A DNA stretch of 52,717 nt from Zygnema circumcarinatum (Eukaryota > Streptophyta > Zygnematophyceae > Zygnematales > Zygnemataceae), in assembly GCA_037447605.1 (NCBI GenBank), contig CM074811.1, forward strand, positions 3,454,038 through 3,506,754, in the 5' to 3' direction. The notes under the pieces were generated by a model. It worked only from the letters and a program-made list of their open reading frames with translations. It was not told the DNA's origin and ran no database searches. Below, piece by piece: positions 10,661-31,355 of the stretch. The stretch's first letter is position 1, and each line of letters begins with the position of its first letter. Position numbers and translations under genes: made by a program.

Positions 10661-11763
10661 GGGCGAGCCCCTGATCGCAGGATCCGGAGCGGCCGCCGCC
10701 GGCAACCAACAGTCACCGACGGTTGGCGGCGGGTCGAACGTTCTGTCGGTGCCCAAAACAGTCAACCGACGTCAGCCGACACGAAAAAAAACCTCCTTTT
10801 TGCCCTTTTTTCGGGCAGACAACAAAACGACGAGGGACGGGTGTTAACCGCCCGAATTTCTTGGTAGCCGTACGGACGAGGCTGCAAATTTGGAGTCGGT
10901 GGATCTGTTCTACCGGTGGATTGCCTCCTGGAAACGCAGCAGTGGAATGGGAATACGTTGATCCTGCGTGACGTGGCAGGATCCACCTTCTGTCGATGGA
11001 GCTCTCACGTGATGCCATGTGTCAAGCACGGAATGACATGGACGCTTCCTGATGACGTGGTGAAGGGTTTCCATGCCGAAAATTTGTAAGCGAAACAGTT
11101 TATTCAGACTGAACGGAACTGAACGGCGTGGGAGTTGGTTTCCACATAGATCCAGAGGCGGCCTCGTGCTGGGCTCAACCAAGCCACAATGTTGTCGCAT
11201 CATGATGATGATGATGATGGCATACATGTGTGTGTCCAGGCATGCATGCATGCTTCCCATGTTGCATGACTACACAGGAAGGATCAACCTCCTCACAACA
11301 AGAAAAGGCGCGCAAGCGCTAGACAAACATGAACATTCATGACTTCACAAAACTTTGATTGTCAACAAATAAACAATAAAAGTCTACGAGGAGCTACTTC
11401 CCTATACAACGTTCCCCTCTACGTAGACCCACCGCTAGAGCCACCGCGTGCTACAGGACAGGGATGGGCGCGCTGCACACTCTTTATTCCCCCCTATGCC
11501 CATGCGTGCCATCCATCCATCCATCCATCCATCCATGCATCCATGCATGCATGCGTGCATGCCTTCACCCCAATAATGCCTAAACCATCTCAACGCTTAC
11601 TAGTCTTTGCTTGAGAACAAGCACACAAATGTATATACTCTTCGCAGGTACGCTCGAGCTTCTCAAGCGTCTCGCTCTAAAGGTGGACCCTCCCTGGCCC
11701 ATACATAAACACGATGAAACGTGAAGGGAACAATGTGTATGGAGTGACCAAGGGAGCGAATGT
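10661..11763. other. Intergenic region with further ACGT motifs and a GATG/ATCC microsatellite
   Basis: ACGT-core motifs recur ('cgtgacgtggcagg' near 10968, 'ctcacgtgatg' near 11005, 'gatgacgtggtg' near 11052). A (GAT)n run lies at 11202-11220 and (ATCC)n/(ATGC)n at 11511-11560. Open frames here are short and show no motif. The right end is the 3' flank of the minus-strand gene ending at 11764. Confidence 0.5.
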
Positions 11764-13858
11764 CTACGAGTCCCTACTGTCGCCGCCTTCCTTCCCTCTC
11801 GCATCTTCTCTCTCTTCATCGAGGTTTGGCTCCAAACGAACCTCCTCCTCCTCCTCCTCATGTTCGGCACCTGTCGCCGGTTTATCCAACGAGCAATGAT
11901 GAGCAACCTGCATATCATATCCGCAAATTCTCTGAATCGTTAGTAGGTGATCGGCAATCGAGCTTCGATACAGAGAGAGACAAGTAAAGAATTGTCTGTG
12001 CAATTGAGAGGGAGAGAGAGAGAGAGGGACAGAGCGATTTAACGAGATGGGAAAAGGGGGAGACAGTTTGGGAGAGAGGGTGGTGGAGAGAAATAAGAGA
12101 GGCGGATTTGAGAAAGGGGGTGTAAGAGGGAGGGAGGGAGGGGGGGAAAGAGGGAGAGAGGGACAGAGGGGGAGGGAGAGACAGACTCCTGCACACACAT
12201 ACCTGTACGGCAGAAGCCCCTCCCGTTTCATTCGCACATCGCTTCTCCTCTCCCTCAATCTCTCCCTCTCTCGCCTCTCCTTCTCTTGCATCCGCATCAC
12301 CTTTCGTCAGAGAGTCATTCTCACATCGCCCTCCTCCCCTCCATCCTCCCTCCCTCTCCTCCCTTTCTGGAAGTACAGAAAGGACCCCTTCTCCTCCTTC
12401 TCCGATAGCACTACTCAAAGCCACTCTCAACTGCTCCCCACGCAGTGGAGAGGAAGGAGGCGCCCTCAGGAGGGTGGGAGAGAGAGGGGTCTCATTACCC
12501 AGTAAGGGCTTTCTGGTCTTTTGGGTCTCAATCAAAGCTCTTCTGAGAGGAGGACTCTGTGGGAGAGGGAGAGGGGCTCTCTCTGAGGGAGGCGAAGAGG
12601 ATACCAGATCCGGCGGAAGCTTCTGCGCAGCTTCGTTCTCTCCGAGACAGTTGCCAGGACGCCAAGGAGGGGAATTCGGAGAACTTGTCCCGGAAAAGTC
12701 GGCAAAATCCCGGACCCATTTTTGCTTTTCCTGCTTGCCATTAATATTATTCACGTTTTCTTTATTTTTAGGAGATGCCGCTCCCTTTTTCTCCTCCAGA
12801 TAGTCTGCCCAAATGCCTCCATTTGCACTGAAGCTCACATTTTGAAGGCGGGATTTAGCGCGAGAGTCAGGGAATAGACTGAAGGGGAGCTTTGATTCAG
12901 TGGAGGATAGCGCATACTGCTGCACTGAAGAAGGGGGGAACGGGGAAGAGGGAGGGGAGGGAGGGAGAGAAAGAGAGAGGGAGAGGGAGCGGCCTCCGCC
13001 TCTCTCATTGTCGTAGAATATGTAAGCGAGGCCTTCCGAGGGGGGGGGGGCTCTTACTGGTTTTAAGGGGGGAGGGAAGGGAGAGGGTGACTTAGTTGGA
13101 GAGGAAGAAAGGGAGGAGATTCGGTGGGAGGGAGAGAATGAGTGGGGAAAGCGGGGAGGAGGGGAGAGAGGGGAGAGAGAGAGAGGAGAGGCAGAGAGAT
13201 CTACTGATCCCAGTGAGAGAGAGGAGTCCGGAGACCGCTGAGGAGTAGGAGAGATCTCCGGAGATGGTCCAGGAAGGACAAAAGGAGGAGAATTCACCCC
13301 CCCATAAAATGATAATCTTGAATTTTCTTTGCCATTCTCCATAAAATGCACTTCTTCTTGCGCAATTTCGGGGCTTTGCAGCACTCCCTTGACGACCCAT
13401 ACAGCGGAATATCGCCTTTTTCGTGGAGATCCTCTCCCCTCAATCCCTCCAGGAAGACCGCGAGGGGGAGAGCCTCTCCCTCCCCCTCTCTCCGCTCTCC
13501 TTCCTCCTCCTCCCTCCCCCTCCATCTCCCTCTCCTGCATTCGAGTGTACCGCAGGGGCCCCTTATCGTCCCGAGACCCCGCCCTTGGAGTCGTAGTCCT
13601 TGGAGACCAACTTCCTAGGGTCCACTCTCCCGGCGAATCCTCGCCTAACACCTGGCGCCACGTGGGAGCGTAGGAGGGACACGTGTCAGTCTGTGAAAGC
13701 TGGGAGACGTACGGACGGCCCAGGCGGGCAGCTGCTTCCAGCATCATCTCCTTTTCTAAGGAGCGACGAGCGGGAGAGAGAGGGCCTTCTATGGCGCGCA
13801 GGTGAGAGAGAGCTGCACGTCGGGCGCGCAGGGGTTTCGGGGGGGTTTTTGACGCCAT
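11764..13858 (-). CDS. Ser/Pro-rich protein with KEN boxes and CDK-type sites, unrecognised family
   Basis: I do not recognise the family. Two exons, 13858-12203 and 11907-11764, joined in phase 0 across a GTATGTGTG donor and an ATATGCAG acceptor, give 599 aa. The start MASKTPPKPL is chosen because the sequence upstream in the same frame becomes low-complexity Pro/Leu/Ser. The protein is basic and Ser-Pro-rich, with many minimal CDK sites (SPAR near 28, SPRK near 144, SPTK near 253, SPKNK near 362). There are two KEN motifs (177-179 and 366-368) and two possibly ordered patches, GGIWADYLEEKK (~347) and KWVRDFADFSG (~380). The C-terminus is acidic (EEEEEE). By general knowledge KEN motifs can be APC/C degrons. 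A role in the cell cycle is an inference, supported by an E2F-like site upstream. Confidence 0.65.
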
Positions 13859-14465
13859 GGATGGAAGCTTGGGAGGTAAAGGAAGGTGGTTTATTAGACG
13901 GAGAGAGCGGAAGGAGGGAGGTGGTGACAGAACATAGCAAGGTGGGAGTTGCGGTGTCGAGAGGGGGAGGAGAGGGAGAGAGAACTGAGGTGGAGAGAAC
14001 GAGAGGAAGAGGAAGGTAAGATGGAGAGACAGGGAGATGGCTATCGAGACTGAGAGGGAGTGGGAAAGGCAGGAAAACGAGAGTGGGAGAATGGGAGGGA
14101 AAGAGGGAGGGAAAGAGATGGTGAGATGGAGGAGAGGGAGAGGGGGTGGGAGTGCGCAGAATGCAGGAGACAACGGTACAGAGGGAGAGAATGTGCGGGA
14201 GCTGGCCCGGGAGGGAGGGAGGGAGGGAGGAAGAGGGAGAGGCAGAGGGAGAGGAGGTGCCGTGCGTGTGCACACGTCCTCGGATGTCGGAAGTGGCCGT
14301 TCGGAAGTGACGGCGGGGGTCGCCACGTCGGCACTCGGCAACCTCTGCCTGTCCACATGGCATCCCACGAATGGGTACTTAGTGCCACGCAGCCGATGGC
14401 CTTCTCTGATTGGCGGAGAGCGTGCCACGTCATCCCCGAGGCGGGCCCGTCCCGGCCGCGGGAAG
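13859..14465. other. 5' region of the KEN-box protein gene
   Basis: GA-rich 5' flank or leader on the plus strand with GGGA repeats (14210-14260). 'gtgccacgtcatcc' (14429-14442) gives an ACGT-core motif and 'tgattggcgg' (about 14407) a CCAAT box in reverse. No other gene is seen. Confidence 0.4.
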
Positions 14466-14474
14466 TTTCGCGCC
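14466..14474. promoter_or_regulatory. E2F-like site TTTCGCGCC
   Basis: Perfect match to the TTTSGCGC E2F/DP consensus, about 610 bp upstream of the KEN-box protein start, with CCAAT and ACGT motifs within 60 bp on the gene side. Functional use is inferred. Confidence 0.45.
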
Positions 14475-15056
14475 GTCGGATTTGGGCCGGCGCTTTGGGC
14501 CGTTGGGGGCGCAGGGGTAGAAGCTTCGAGGAAGGTGCGAGAGAGGAAGGAAGTGAATGTTCACACTATGGGAATGGCTCGCATAGCTTGGGGAGAGAGC
14601 GTCGTTAACATTTGTTGGGGCTAGAACGAAGCTGAGGGTGGGTCATACGCTAGCCGTTGGGTTCGCCGATGGTTTATTTATGTACTGGTGGTCTCACATT
14701 GTTTCTGTATTAGACTTTGATTGTGTTGTACCATACAAACAAGCATGTTGTCATGAGGTCACATGGCGAGATGTATGCCAAATGTCAAATGCAAGTTCAA
14801 TTCCCATGCATGCCATGTAGGGGTTGAATAGGCATTGATCTCATATGTAAATGGAGAAAGACAGATGTAGAGCCCAATGTGAAAGGGTCACAAATGGGTC
14901 ACAATCTGAGAACGAAAGGAAGGTTTGAGCGGACACATGCCACATTTTTAACACCGCGACTGCTTACCATGCTTTTACAATTACATTTGCCATAGTTAAA
15001 ATCGTCTAATGGGTTATTTGTATGAGGTCCTAAAGAAGAGGAATGTTGTTACACGT
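14475..15056. other. Intergenic spacer, no gene seen
   Basis: Ordinary-composition DNA between the promoter side of the KEN-box gene and the 3' end of the oxygenase gene (stop at 15057). No splice-consistent coding sequence, RNA gene or notable repeat was seen. Confidence 0.4.
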
Positions 15057-20159
<5,103 letters not shown>

Positions 20160-20202
20160 TGCACTCTACCGCCTGGTTCAGCGTTGTGAGAGGGATTCTC
20201 TG

Positions 20203-20206
<4 letters not shown>

Positions 20207-20250
<44 letters not shown>

Positions 20251-20260
20251 NNNNNNNNNN

Positions 20261-20288
<28 letters not shown>
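20207..20288. repeat. (GA)n microsatellite with a 10-base assembly gap
   Basis: GA repeat interrupted by ten N at 20251-20260. It lies just upstream of the oxygenase start codon (20159), so it may fall in the 5' UTR or core promoter. The true repeat length is unknown. Confidence 0.97.
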
Positions 20289-20294
<6 letters not shown>

Positions 20295-21214
20295 GGGAGA
20301 GAGGGGGAGGGAAGAGGCGCCATTTTGGGGCTTTGAAACTTTCAAAATCAGAGGGACCCTCGGCCGTACGCCTCCCGATATTCGTATCGCCATATAGAGA
20401 TGTATTGGGGCGTATCGATATTGCCATGCTTGTACGGCCCGTCTGATGATGGTCGGGCTAACCAACCGAGTCAGTCACCACTTTGGCACGTTGCAAGCCG
20501 AGTCACATGAGTCATTCGCATGACCTGGCCAAACCAGAACTTGAACAGATGGCTTGACTGCCTTGACCGACTGGACTGACTACCTTTCTCGATGCCATGA
20601 AATGTGCATGCGCAACAACAACAAACAACATGGGGAACCATGAGGAACCAACCGCTCGCAAAGGACCTAAGAACAAAATGGAAAAGGCTACGAGCGGGCA
20701 TCTGCTTGTAAGAACAGTTGAAACAGTTCGCAATGAAGGACAAAATGGAGAGCCTCCAATGGGCTCGAACGTTTTCGAAGTGTCGCAAAGCGGCAAAACT
20801 TGAGCTGTATTGGCATGGCCTCGGCGCGGGGAGTTGCATGGCCATGCATGGCCGTGCATGCATGTAGGAAGCGGCGGGGATGATGCAGGGTGCGGCCATG
20901 GAGACGCCGGCTCCTGCTGGCGGGGAGGAAGGCTGCAGGCTGCAGGCGGTTCGTGGATGCACGCGGAGGTGCGGCGGGCGCGAGAGAGGGAGGCAGGGGC
21001 GAGCGAATTCATACGCGGACCTCGCACTTTCGGAGCTTTACACTCTGCAGTAGTGGGAGTCCACGGTCGAGGATGTCGATGTTAGAAGTCTGTGTTTGCA
21101 GTCTTCAAGAAGGTGTTTTTTTTCACGTAGACTACAAATGGGGCGTTGACGTTGTTGTGATATTATCCTGCAATTTCTGCATGTGTGCACTCTCAGGCGG
21201 TGAGCGCGAGAGAT
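20289..21214. other. Bidirectional intergenic region between oxygenase and hydroxylase genes
   Basis: Lies between a minus-strand start (20159) and a plus-strand gene, so it should contain both promoters. ATGCATGG-type repeats occur at 20838-20866. An upstream exon of the hydroxylase may lie between about 20880 and 21060 (an ATG at 20898 opens METPAPAGGEEG). The acceptor CTCTCAG at 21190-21196 is clear, but I could not fix a donor. Confidence 0.45.
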
Positions 21215-22774
21215 ATGGCGGTGTGCTTCAGAGAGGTGTTGGTCTGCATGGGCTTGTCAGTAGCTGCAAGCACAGCGATGGTGTTTGGCCAATACATCGT
21301 GGAGACATTTTGCTTCCACCTCTTCTCCTGGCTCGAGCAGAAAGGGTTCGTTCGTCGATTCACACCACATGTGCCCTTTATGGTGGGTGAAGTATGGCCT
21401 GTTGTTCCTTCCACCTTGAGAGGCGGTCGAATGTTGGATTAGACCGCAAGGACCTTGTAAGAACATCGATGAGTAGCATACTATATGATTTGAATTGACC
21501 TGCTGTTGGAATCACAAAGCCGGGGGCAACTGCCCAGTGATTGTATAATATATATATACATATATATCCATTTGTAATCGGTTCGCAATCTGGCAGCGCC
21601 CGGAAATTCATGCTTTGAATATTGTATCCTGGAAAATAAAGCATTTATGATCCGCAACTAATCCTTTTGGGCGTGCTTTCTGCTTGGGCTGTACGCATGT
21701 AGCAGGAGAAGTAAAGCAGGGCCGAGGCTTACCGTTCCATTGAATTGCTCTTGCATACTTATCTTCGATAGTCAAGTAGGAGTGGTGTTTTGTGCTTGGA
21801 ATTGTAAGGGAAGCTTGCCAAGACAGCTATTAGCCGTTTATATTCAACCCTAAAAAGTAAATGGCAGAGTGGTCTAGTGGGTGAGTGTTCTCCCGTGACT
21901 GGTCACGTTTCTGCTTTACTAATCCTTGTGTTCTGTTCGTTTCTGAGAGCAGTTCTGTCGATTGCAATGGAGAAACGTATGTGCCGTTGGGGGCTCGCAT
22001 TTCCCCCTCTTTGTCCTCCTGTCAATTTACCGGCGGGGCTTTTTTGAGCGTGCAGCAATCAGTCTCAATGTATTCTCTGTATTAAAATTCACAGCAATGA
22101 CCATGGTGCTTCACGACGCATGGTTTTTTTGGACCCACTCTGCCATGCATAGCTTTAAGACCCTGTACAACAGACTGCACCGCCTGCATCATCTATCAAC
22201 TACCGACATCAGTACATTCTCGACATCTTATGCTGGTGAGCAAATCATCTTTTACTCTTGCTTGTGTCAATGTTTTCCTTCTTCACTTCTTCCTTCCTTC
22301 TCATGCTCCTTCTCTCTGTCTAATTCTTAAGTCGTCATACATTATGTGCTTAACGTGATGCCTTGATGACGGCATATCCAGCTGGGCAGCTAAACCGTTT
22401 TGAATTGAGCTTGTGATCTTTCAGACGCTTTTGAATTCCTCATCGACTGGTCTTCCTTTTACGGATCGCTGATCTTCGTTCTCTATCACCAGCCCTCTTG
22501 GAATCCCCTCTCACTCTTCCTCACTCTGCTGCCTGTAAGCCTTGTCAATGTCATGGGCCACTCAGGATATGACCTGCCGGCATGGATATACGGCCCATTC
22601 TCTTTCGGAATTTTGTTCCTCCCCTTCGCCCAGAGGGCAAAGGACCACTTCATTCACCACGTCGACCCTCGCTTCAACCGCTCCCTCTACTTCACTTGGT
22701 GGGATAGAGCGGTCGGCACTTACAGAGGCACGCACCGCATGGTCTCAGTTAATGAGCGCAATGAACGTTGTTAG
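21215..22774 (+). CDS. Fatty acid hydroxylase/sterol desaturase superfamily protein
   Basis: Putative membrane di-iron hydroxylase or desaturase acting on a lipid or sterol, probably in the ER; exact substrate unknown. Model: 21215-21386, 22056-22235, 22425-22774, phases consistent, about 233 aa. The three histidine boxes are present: HSAMH (HX3H, ~85), HRLHH (HX2HH, ~99) and HFIHH (HX2HH, ~192), plus HDAWFFWTH preceding the first. Hydrophobic segments lie in exon 1, at the start of exon 2 and in exon 3 (SLIFVLYH, LFLTLLPVSLVNVMG). The start is uncertain. The acceptor at 21196 places AVSARD ahead of MAVCF, so an upstream exon is likely. The segment between the first membrane helix and the first His box is shorter than I would expect, so a further exon between 21387 and 22055 may be missing. 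The exon 1 donor (GTGAAG) is inferred from phase. Confidence 0.75.
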
Positions 22775-23960
22775 TTTGATAAGAAAACACTCGACTGGTA
22801 ATAGCTTTTGTGAAAAAGGGTTAATCTATTTCGCAGATGGTTCATGGATTGAAGAAAAATATTAGGTTCTGATTCAGTTAGATCATCAGAAACAATTAGG
22901 CTAAAATTACCTAATGTGATGTTTTTTAGGAAGAAGTAACCGTATCTGCTGAGCTATTAGAATAACAGATTCCCTGACTAGCCCACTACGTTTTTGATAT
23001 CACATATATTCTAGCTAGCGGCACATTTGTCAGGCCAACTAGCGGACAACTAGCAACTGAGCTGTGCTTGAAACGTGATTCGATCTGTGAAGTTCTGTTC
23101 AAGGTAAGTGGAGGTGTGCATGTGCATGTTGTCACTCCACAAAACATGTACAAGTTGTACAGTGAAGGGTGCTGGAAAGGACCACTTGAACGCATTGTTA
23201 AACATGCAGCACTATGTATGGCCTTGTATGTACAGTACTTCTTGAAATGGCACTAACTCTACGGCAAACTGAGCACCTTAGTTTACGACGAAGATCGAGT
23301 GCATATAACGGCAAAGTACCAAGAAGCCTACTAAGTTTCAACCACATGCAACAGTTGTAGCCAAACGTATTATGTCCTTAACATTCTAGAAAACTGGTTG
23401 AAAGGACTTTAGTACCATAGAACCCCTCGCTTTGGTGGTGTTGCTTTCAATTTCAGTTTTGTAGCTCTGTGTGAAACGGGCGGCATGAGTACAAAGGGAC
23501 CCACCCGTGTGAAGATTTGTTGAACACATCTTCAATCATCCCGATCGATGCTTCGATGAGTCGAGCCACATTGCGACTAAGCCATTTCCAAACAACCATG
23601 TAACTAATGGCTAACCAAAGGCTAGAGAAACTAGGAAAGTAGTCAACTGCGGACTACTGCTCTGACTAAAATAGAAATTTACAGCCCCAAAAAATTATGA
23701 TAAAAAGGAAACATAGCGGAATAGTGACTGAGCTCAGTCCTTTCCATGACCAGACTTCAAACCAATACCAATTAAAGAATGACTATTTACTAACCTGTAA
23801 CTAACTAACTAACTAACCATCCGCCAAGTTAGCTAGTCAGACGAGTGAGCGTTGTGTCCCCGCCTTTGCGCTGAACCCTCAAAACCCTTCGGACCAAGCT
23901 CAGCGCTTGGAGGCTTGATCCTACAACCCCGCATCCATCCCTTGAAGGGCGGAGGAAGCC
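22775..23960. other. Intergenic spacer, no gene seen
   Basis: Ordinary AT-moderate DNA between the hydroxylase stop and the PPR gene start. (TAAC)n-like 'taactaactaactaactaac' lies near 23797-23816. Short open frames have no motif. Confidence 0.45.
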
Positions 23961-28263
<4,303 letters not shown>

Positions 28264-29064
28264 GTTGGGGGAGATGCTGAGCAGAAGTAGAAGCACAGAT
28301 TGTGGGACCATTTAGGGTTGTCATAGAGAAAATAAGTTTTGAGGGTTTGCTCGGGGAAGTCGTTTGGTGGGTCCACTCCATCACCCACACCCATGTATGG
28401 TGTATGTCTACGACTAAAGATATGCTGAAAAAAAATGGCAAATTTTGGTCTGTTTTTGTCCACTGTGCTTTCAAGGAGTGAGGCCTGGATGCATGCCGGC
28501 GATGTCATTTTTAGGGTTCCTCGTTTAGGGTTTGGCGTTTAAGGCTCCGTGCAGCCAACGTTGGATGTAAAACAGAGGAGACTTTTTTTTTTAATGTACG
28601 ATAAGGCGTGGCGCCTTTCAGTGAAATTTGATTTGTTGATTCCCGATTTACCACCCATGACATTTGAGAGTTGTATGGTACGGGTCGTAATTTCAATCGA
28701 TCTCAAAGCACAGACTGTCATACGAGACATGAGGGTTCGCACTTGCGCGTGAACTGCGAAAAATAAGTCGAGGGTTCAGCTAAAGGCTGAGGTCAGAATT
28801 AGGGCTGATATTAGAGATGAATGCAAATACATAGAAGAAACGAGTTTGGGTTCTGTCTGTGATTGATGCTCACAACCGAAGGTAAGATAACTCAGAAGCT
28901 AGCTCAAATTTTTTAGGGTTGGCGCTGCAAAATTCAGGGGAGAGAGAGAATGAGAGAGAGAGAACACTAGGGTTATTTTTACTGTTCGCTGAGTGGCGCA
29001 GTTCCTGCTCAGTTGCAGTTAAACGGGTCTGTTCGAGTTGCACCAAACGGAACGGCGGCGCTAC
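28264..29064. other. Spacer between PPR and sororin-like genes
   Basis: No coding sequence recognised. Contains plant-telomere-like strings ('ttagggttcctcgtttaggg', about 28511-28530). The 3' UTR of the PPR gene and the promoter of the next gene must lie here. Confidence 0.45.
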
Positions 29065-30828
29065 ATGTTGGGGGCCGCGGCGCGGATTGCGGACGAGACG
29101 ACGACGATGCCGGTCGCCATGGCGGGGGGCGGGCGCGTCACGCGGCAGTCTGCCAAAACGCCACGTGGCGCCCTGAAGGAGCGCACCAATGAGGCCGGAA
29201 AGGCGGAGAAGGAAGGATGGAGCAAGCGGCTGCGGAGAGGGGCTGCCACGTGGCTGCAGAAGATTGCTCCGGCGGGGAGCTCTGTGGGGGTTCCTGGAGG
29301 GAAGGGGGGGGAGGAGGACGGGGCAGGAAAGAAGAGGAGAAGGGGAGGGAGTAGTGGGTTGGAGGGAGAGGGAGGGCGGAGTAGAAAGGGGAAGGCAGAG
29401 GGGAGGGAGGGAGGGAGGAATGGAGAGGGGGATGGAGGAGGGTCGAGCAGTGACGACCGTTTGTCGCCACAGGTGTGTCAGGGAGTGAGGGAGAAAGAGA
29501 GTGAGAGAGAGAGAGAGGCAACAGCTTCAATAGTGGGGTCAGGGTGTGGGTCGGGAATCGGAGGGGGATGGGCTGCAGAGGAAGCCGAAGAAATAGGGTT
29601 AGGGTTGGGGTTAGGGCGAAGCGCAGGGTCAGGATTAGGGTTAGGGTTAGAGGGGGAGGCAACGGTAGAGGTAGGGCTGGAGGAGGAGCCGGAGCAGGAG
29701 AGAGGGGGAAAGGAAGAGGGAGAGATGGAGGCATCCAGATGTGATTCGACGCCAATGCCTTATGGAAAGAGGAGGAGGAGTTTAGGGTATTTGGAAAGTA
29801 GAGAAAAGGGGAAGTTGCAGGCTGCAGGTGTGGCGGAGTGGGAGAAACGACGAAAGTCGGAAGGAGATGGGAGGAGAAAGGGAGGAGCTGTGGGAGAGGA
29901 AGGCAGTGAAATAAGAGTGTATTCAATAACGCGCGCAGGTAGAGCAGGTAGGAGAGATGGGGGGGAAGTCAGCTCTTCGGATCACCTTTTAAAGAGGTTG
30001 GTTTCATACTCTGCCGTATTCCTGAGTGCTTTGAAGTGGTCGCACATGATTTTCAACTCGGAAGGACTTCTCTTTCCATGTTTTTGTTTTTTAGTTGTAT
30101 CTTGGATTTTTTTTTTTTTTGCTGAGAAATTGCCTTCACTTCTTGAAATCTTCCTCACAGCATTGTCCGTGAATGTGGAGGGCCATGGCTTCCAGGGCAG
30201 AGGCGATGACGGTTTACAATGAACCTTTGATACGTTCTCCATCGCCTCCCCGAGCCATCTTCTCCAGAGGAACATCTTCGTCTGTTTCGACGAGAGAGGA
30301 GACACATCAGCCCACTTTGAGAAGGATGGACCACTCGACCAATGTGAGAGAGCCACTCCTTGAGCCAATGAATGAAAACAATCTAGTCAAGGTCACCGTG
30401 TGAAACTTCAGAGATGCAAAAGGTGACTGCAGGTTGTTTTTGTTAGTTTATGTTCATGAAGGAAACTTCAGAGCATGCATGGGACATGTATAGAATAGCA
30501 TGGGCCTGCATATACACGCATGGAAGATGCATGGGACAACATGGGGCATACATAACGTGTGTAGGACATATTGGCCCATGTTTGGAGTGTCCCCTGAGCA
30601 ACATTGACACGGGCGGAAGTTCGTCTGCAGACTGCGGGCAGCAGCGATCTCAGCAAAAGGACCGTGAAGGCGAAGGAGCTGCGCGAGCAGGCGGAGTTTG
30701 TTGAAAGGCAGCGCGCAATGTTTGCAGATGTGGATGCCTTCGAGCTCGAGGAAGAGGGAGAGTCGCCTCCAAGGGCGACTAGCGCCGACAGTTTGCGAGA
30801 AAAGGGCGATACAGAGATGAATGAATAA
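29065..30828 (+). CDS. Sororin-like cohesin-protection protein
   Basis: Putative sister-chromatid cohesion factor that would act on nuclear cohesin. Exons 29065-29938, 30201-30343, 30631-30828 with consistent phases give 404 aa. A second donor 9 nt downstream (exon end 29947) would add three residues. The long first exon encodes a low-complexity, basic to Gly/Glu-rich region, with a TPRGALKERTNEAG segment near residue 33 of the kind sororins carry. The C-terminus, RQRAMFADVDAFELEEE (F370-E382), matches my recollection of the sororin C-terminal signature (FAxVDAFEL). The identification rests on that one motif. The start could instead be the ATG at 29107 or 29119. Gly-Leu repeats (~184-205) are encoded by telomere-like TTAGGG repeats. 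The region between exons 2 and 3 contains 'catgcatggga' repeats. Confidence 0.62.
29593..29655. repeat. Telomere-like TTAGGG/TTGGGG repeats inside a coding exon
   Basis: 'ATAGGGTTAGGGTTGGGGTT' and 'ATTAGGGTTAGGGTTAGAGG' within the first exon of the sororin-like gene, read in frame as Gly-Leu repeats. Too short and degenerate to be a telomere. Confidence 0.85.
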
Positions 30829-31203
30829 GGGAGTCAGTGCATTGTCCATTGTAAATAGCCGCGGTTTGTGGTTTCGACGGATTGTAGCGCTTAGGGTTTG
30901 CGTACTGTATAGGCATCGACGTGTACAAGCGTGCACGTTGCATAAGCAGGCTCATGCAATAAAAAAAAATGTATCGAATTAGCGGAGGTCTACGGATGCT
31001 GCCGCAATGGATGTGATGTTTTTTCAGACTTGACCGCGGAATTGCTGTGAACCAGCTCTCTAAGAAACTGATGCAGACAGTCCACGGCTGCTGAAGCTCC
31101 ATACTTCATATGCGTTGATTTGGAGGGCAACATCGAGGAGCATATTATAAGTAGAAAAGGCAGTGAGTTCCCTATAAACGCACAGGGCAGCAAGAGGCTG
31201 CTT
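30829..31203. other. Spacer downstream of the sororin-like gene
   Basis: Contains AATAAA followed by an A-run at about 30958 (possible polyadenylation signal) and TGTAA at 30850. No gene seen. Confidence 0.35.
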
Positions 31204-31355
31204 CCGTTGGATATGACGGGCCACAGACAGCCGTTGGATATGACGGGCCGCAGACAGCCGTTAGATATGACGGGCCACAGACAGCCGTTAGATATGACGG
31301 GCCATTGACAGCCGTTGGATATGACGGGCCCTCGACAGCCGTTGGATATGACGGG
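31204..31355. repeat. Six tandem copies of a 27-bp repeat
   Basis: Unit 'ccgttggatatgacgggcc' plus 'acagacag', repeated about 5.7 times with few changes. One plus-strand frame reads PLDMTGHRQ repeatedly because 27 is a multiple of three, but that frame stops within the array. It lies 490-640 bp upstream of the fibrillin start. Confidence 0.93.

Noticed and set aside
10713-11018. Minus-strand open frame of 101 codons
   Set aside because: No motif, no splice context, and it overlaps ACGT-rich upstream DNA.
11915-12202. Extension of the KEN-box protein reading frame downstream of its first exon
   Set aside because: A clear donor GTATGTGTG at 12202 and an in-phase acceptor at 11908 indicate an intron. 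The frame past the donor is low-complexity Ser/Pro/Leu.
13859-14428. In-frame N-terminal extension of the KEN-box protein to 14428
   Set aside because: The extension is mostly Pro/Ser/Leu from CT repeats, and its start would lie close to the E2F-like site. MASKTPPKPL is the better start.
29593-29655. Interstitial telomere or chromosome end
   Set aside because: Too few and too degenerate repeats, embedded in an open reading frame.
31120-31308. Small protein with PLDMTGHRQ repeats
   Set aside because: The frame exists only because the repeat unit is 27 bp. The ends are arbitrary and it stops inside the array.
31204-31355. CRISPR-like array
   Set aside because: The repeats are contiguous with no unique spacers, and the genome is eukaryotic.
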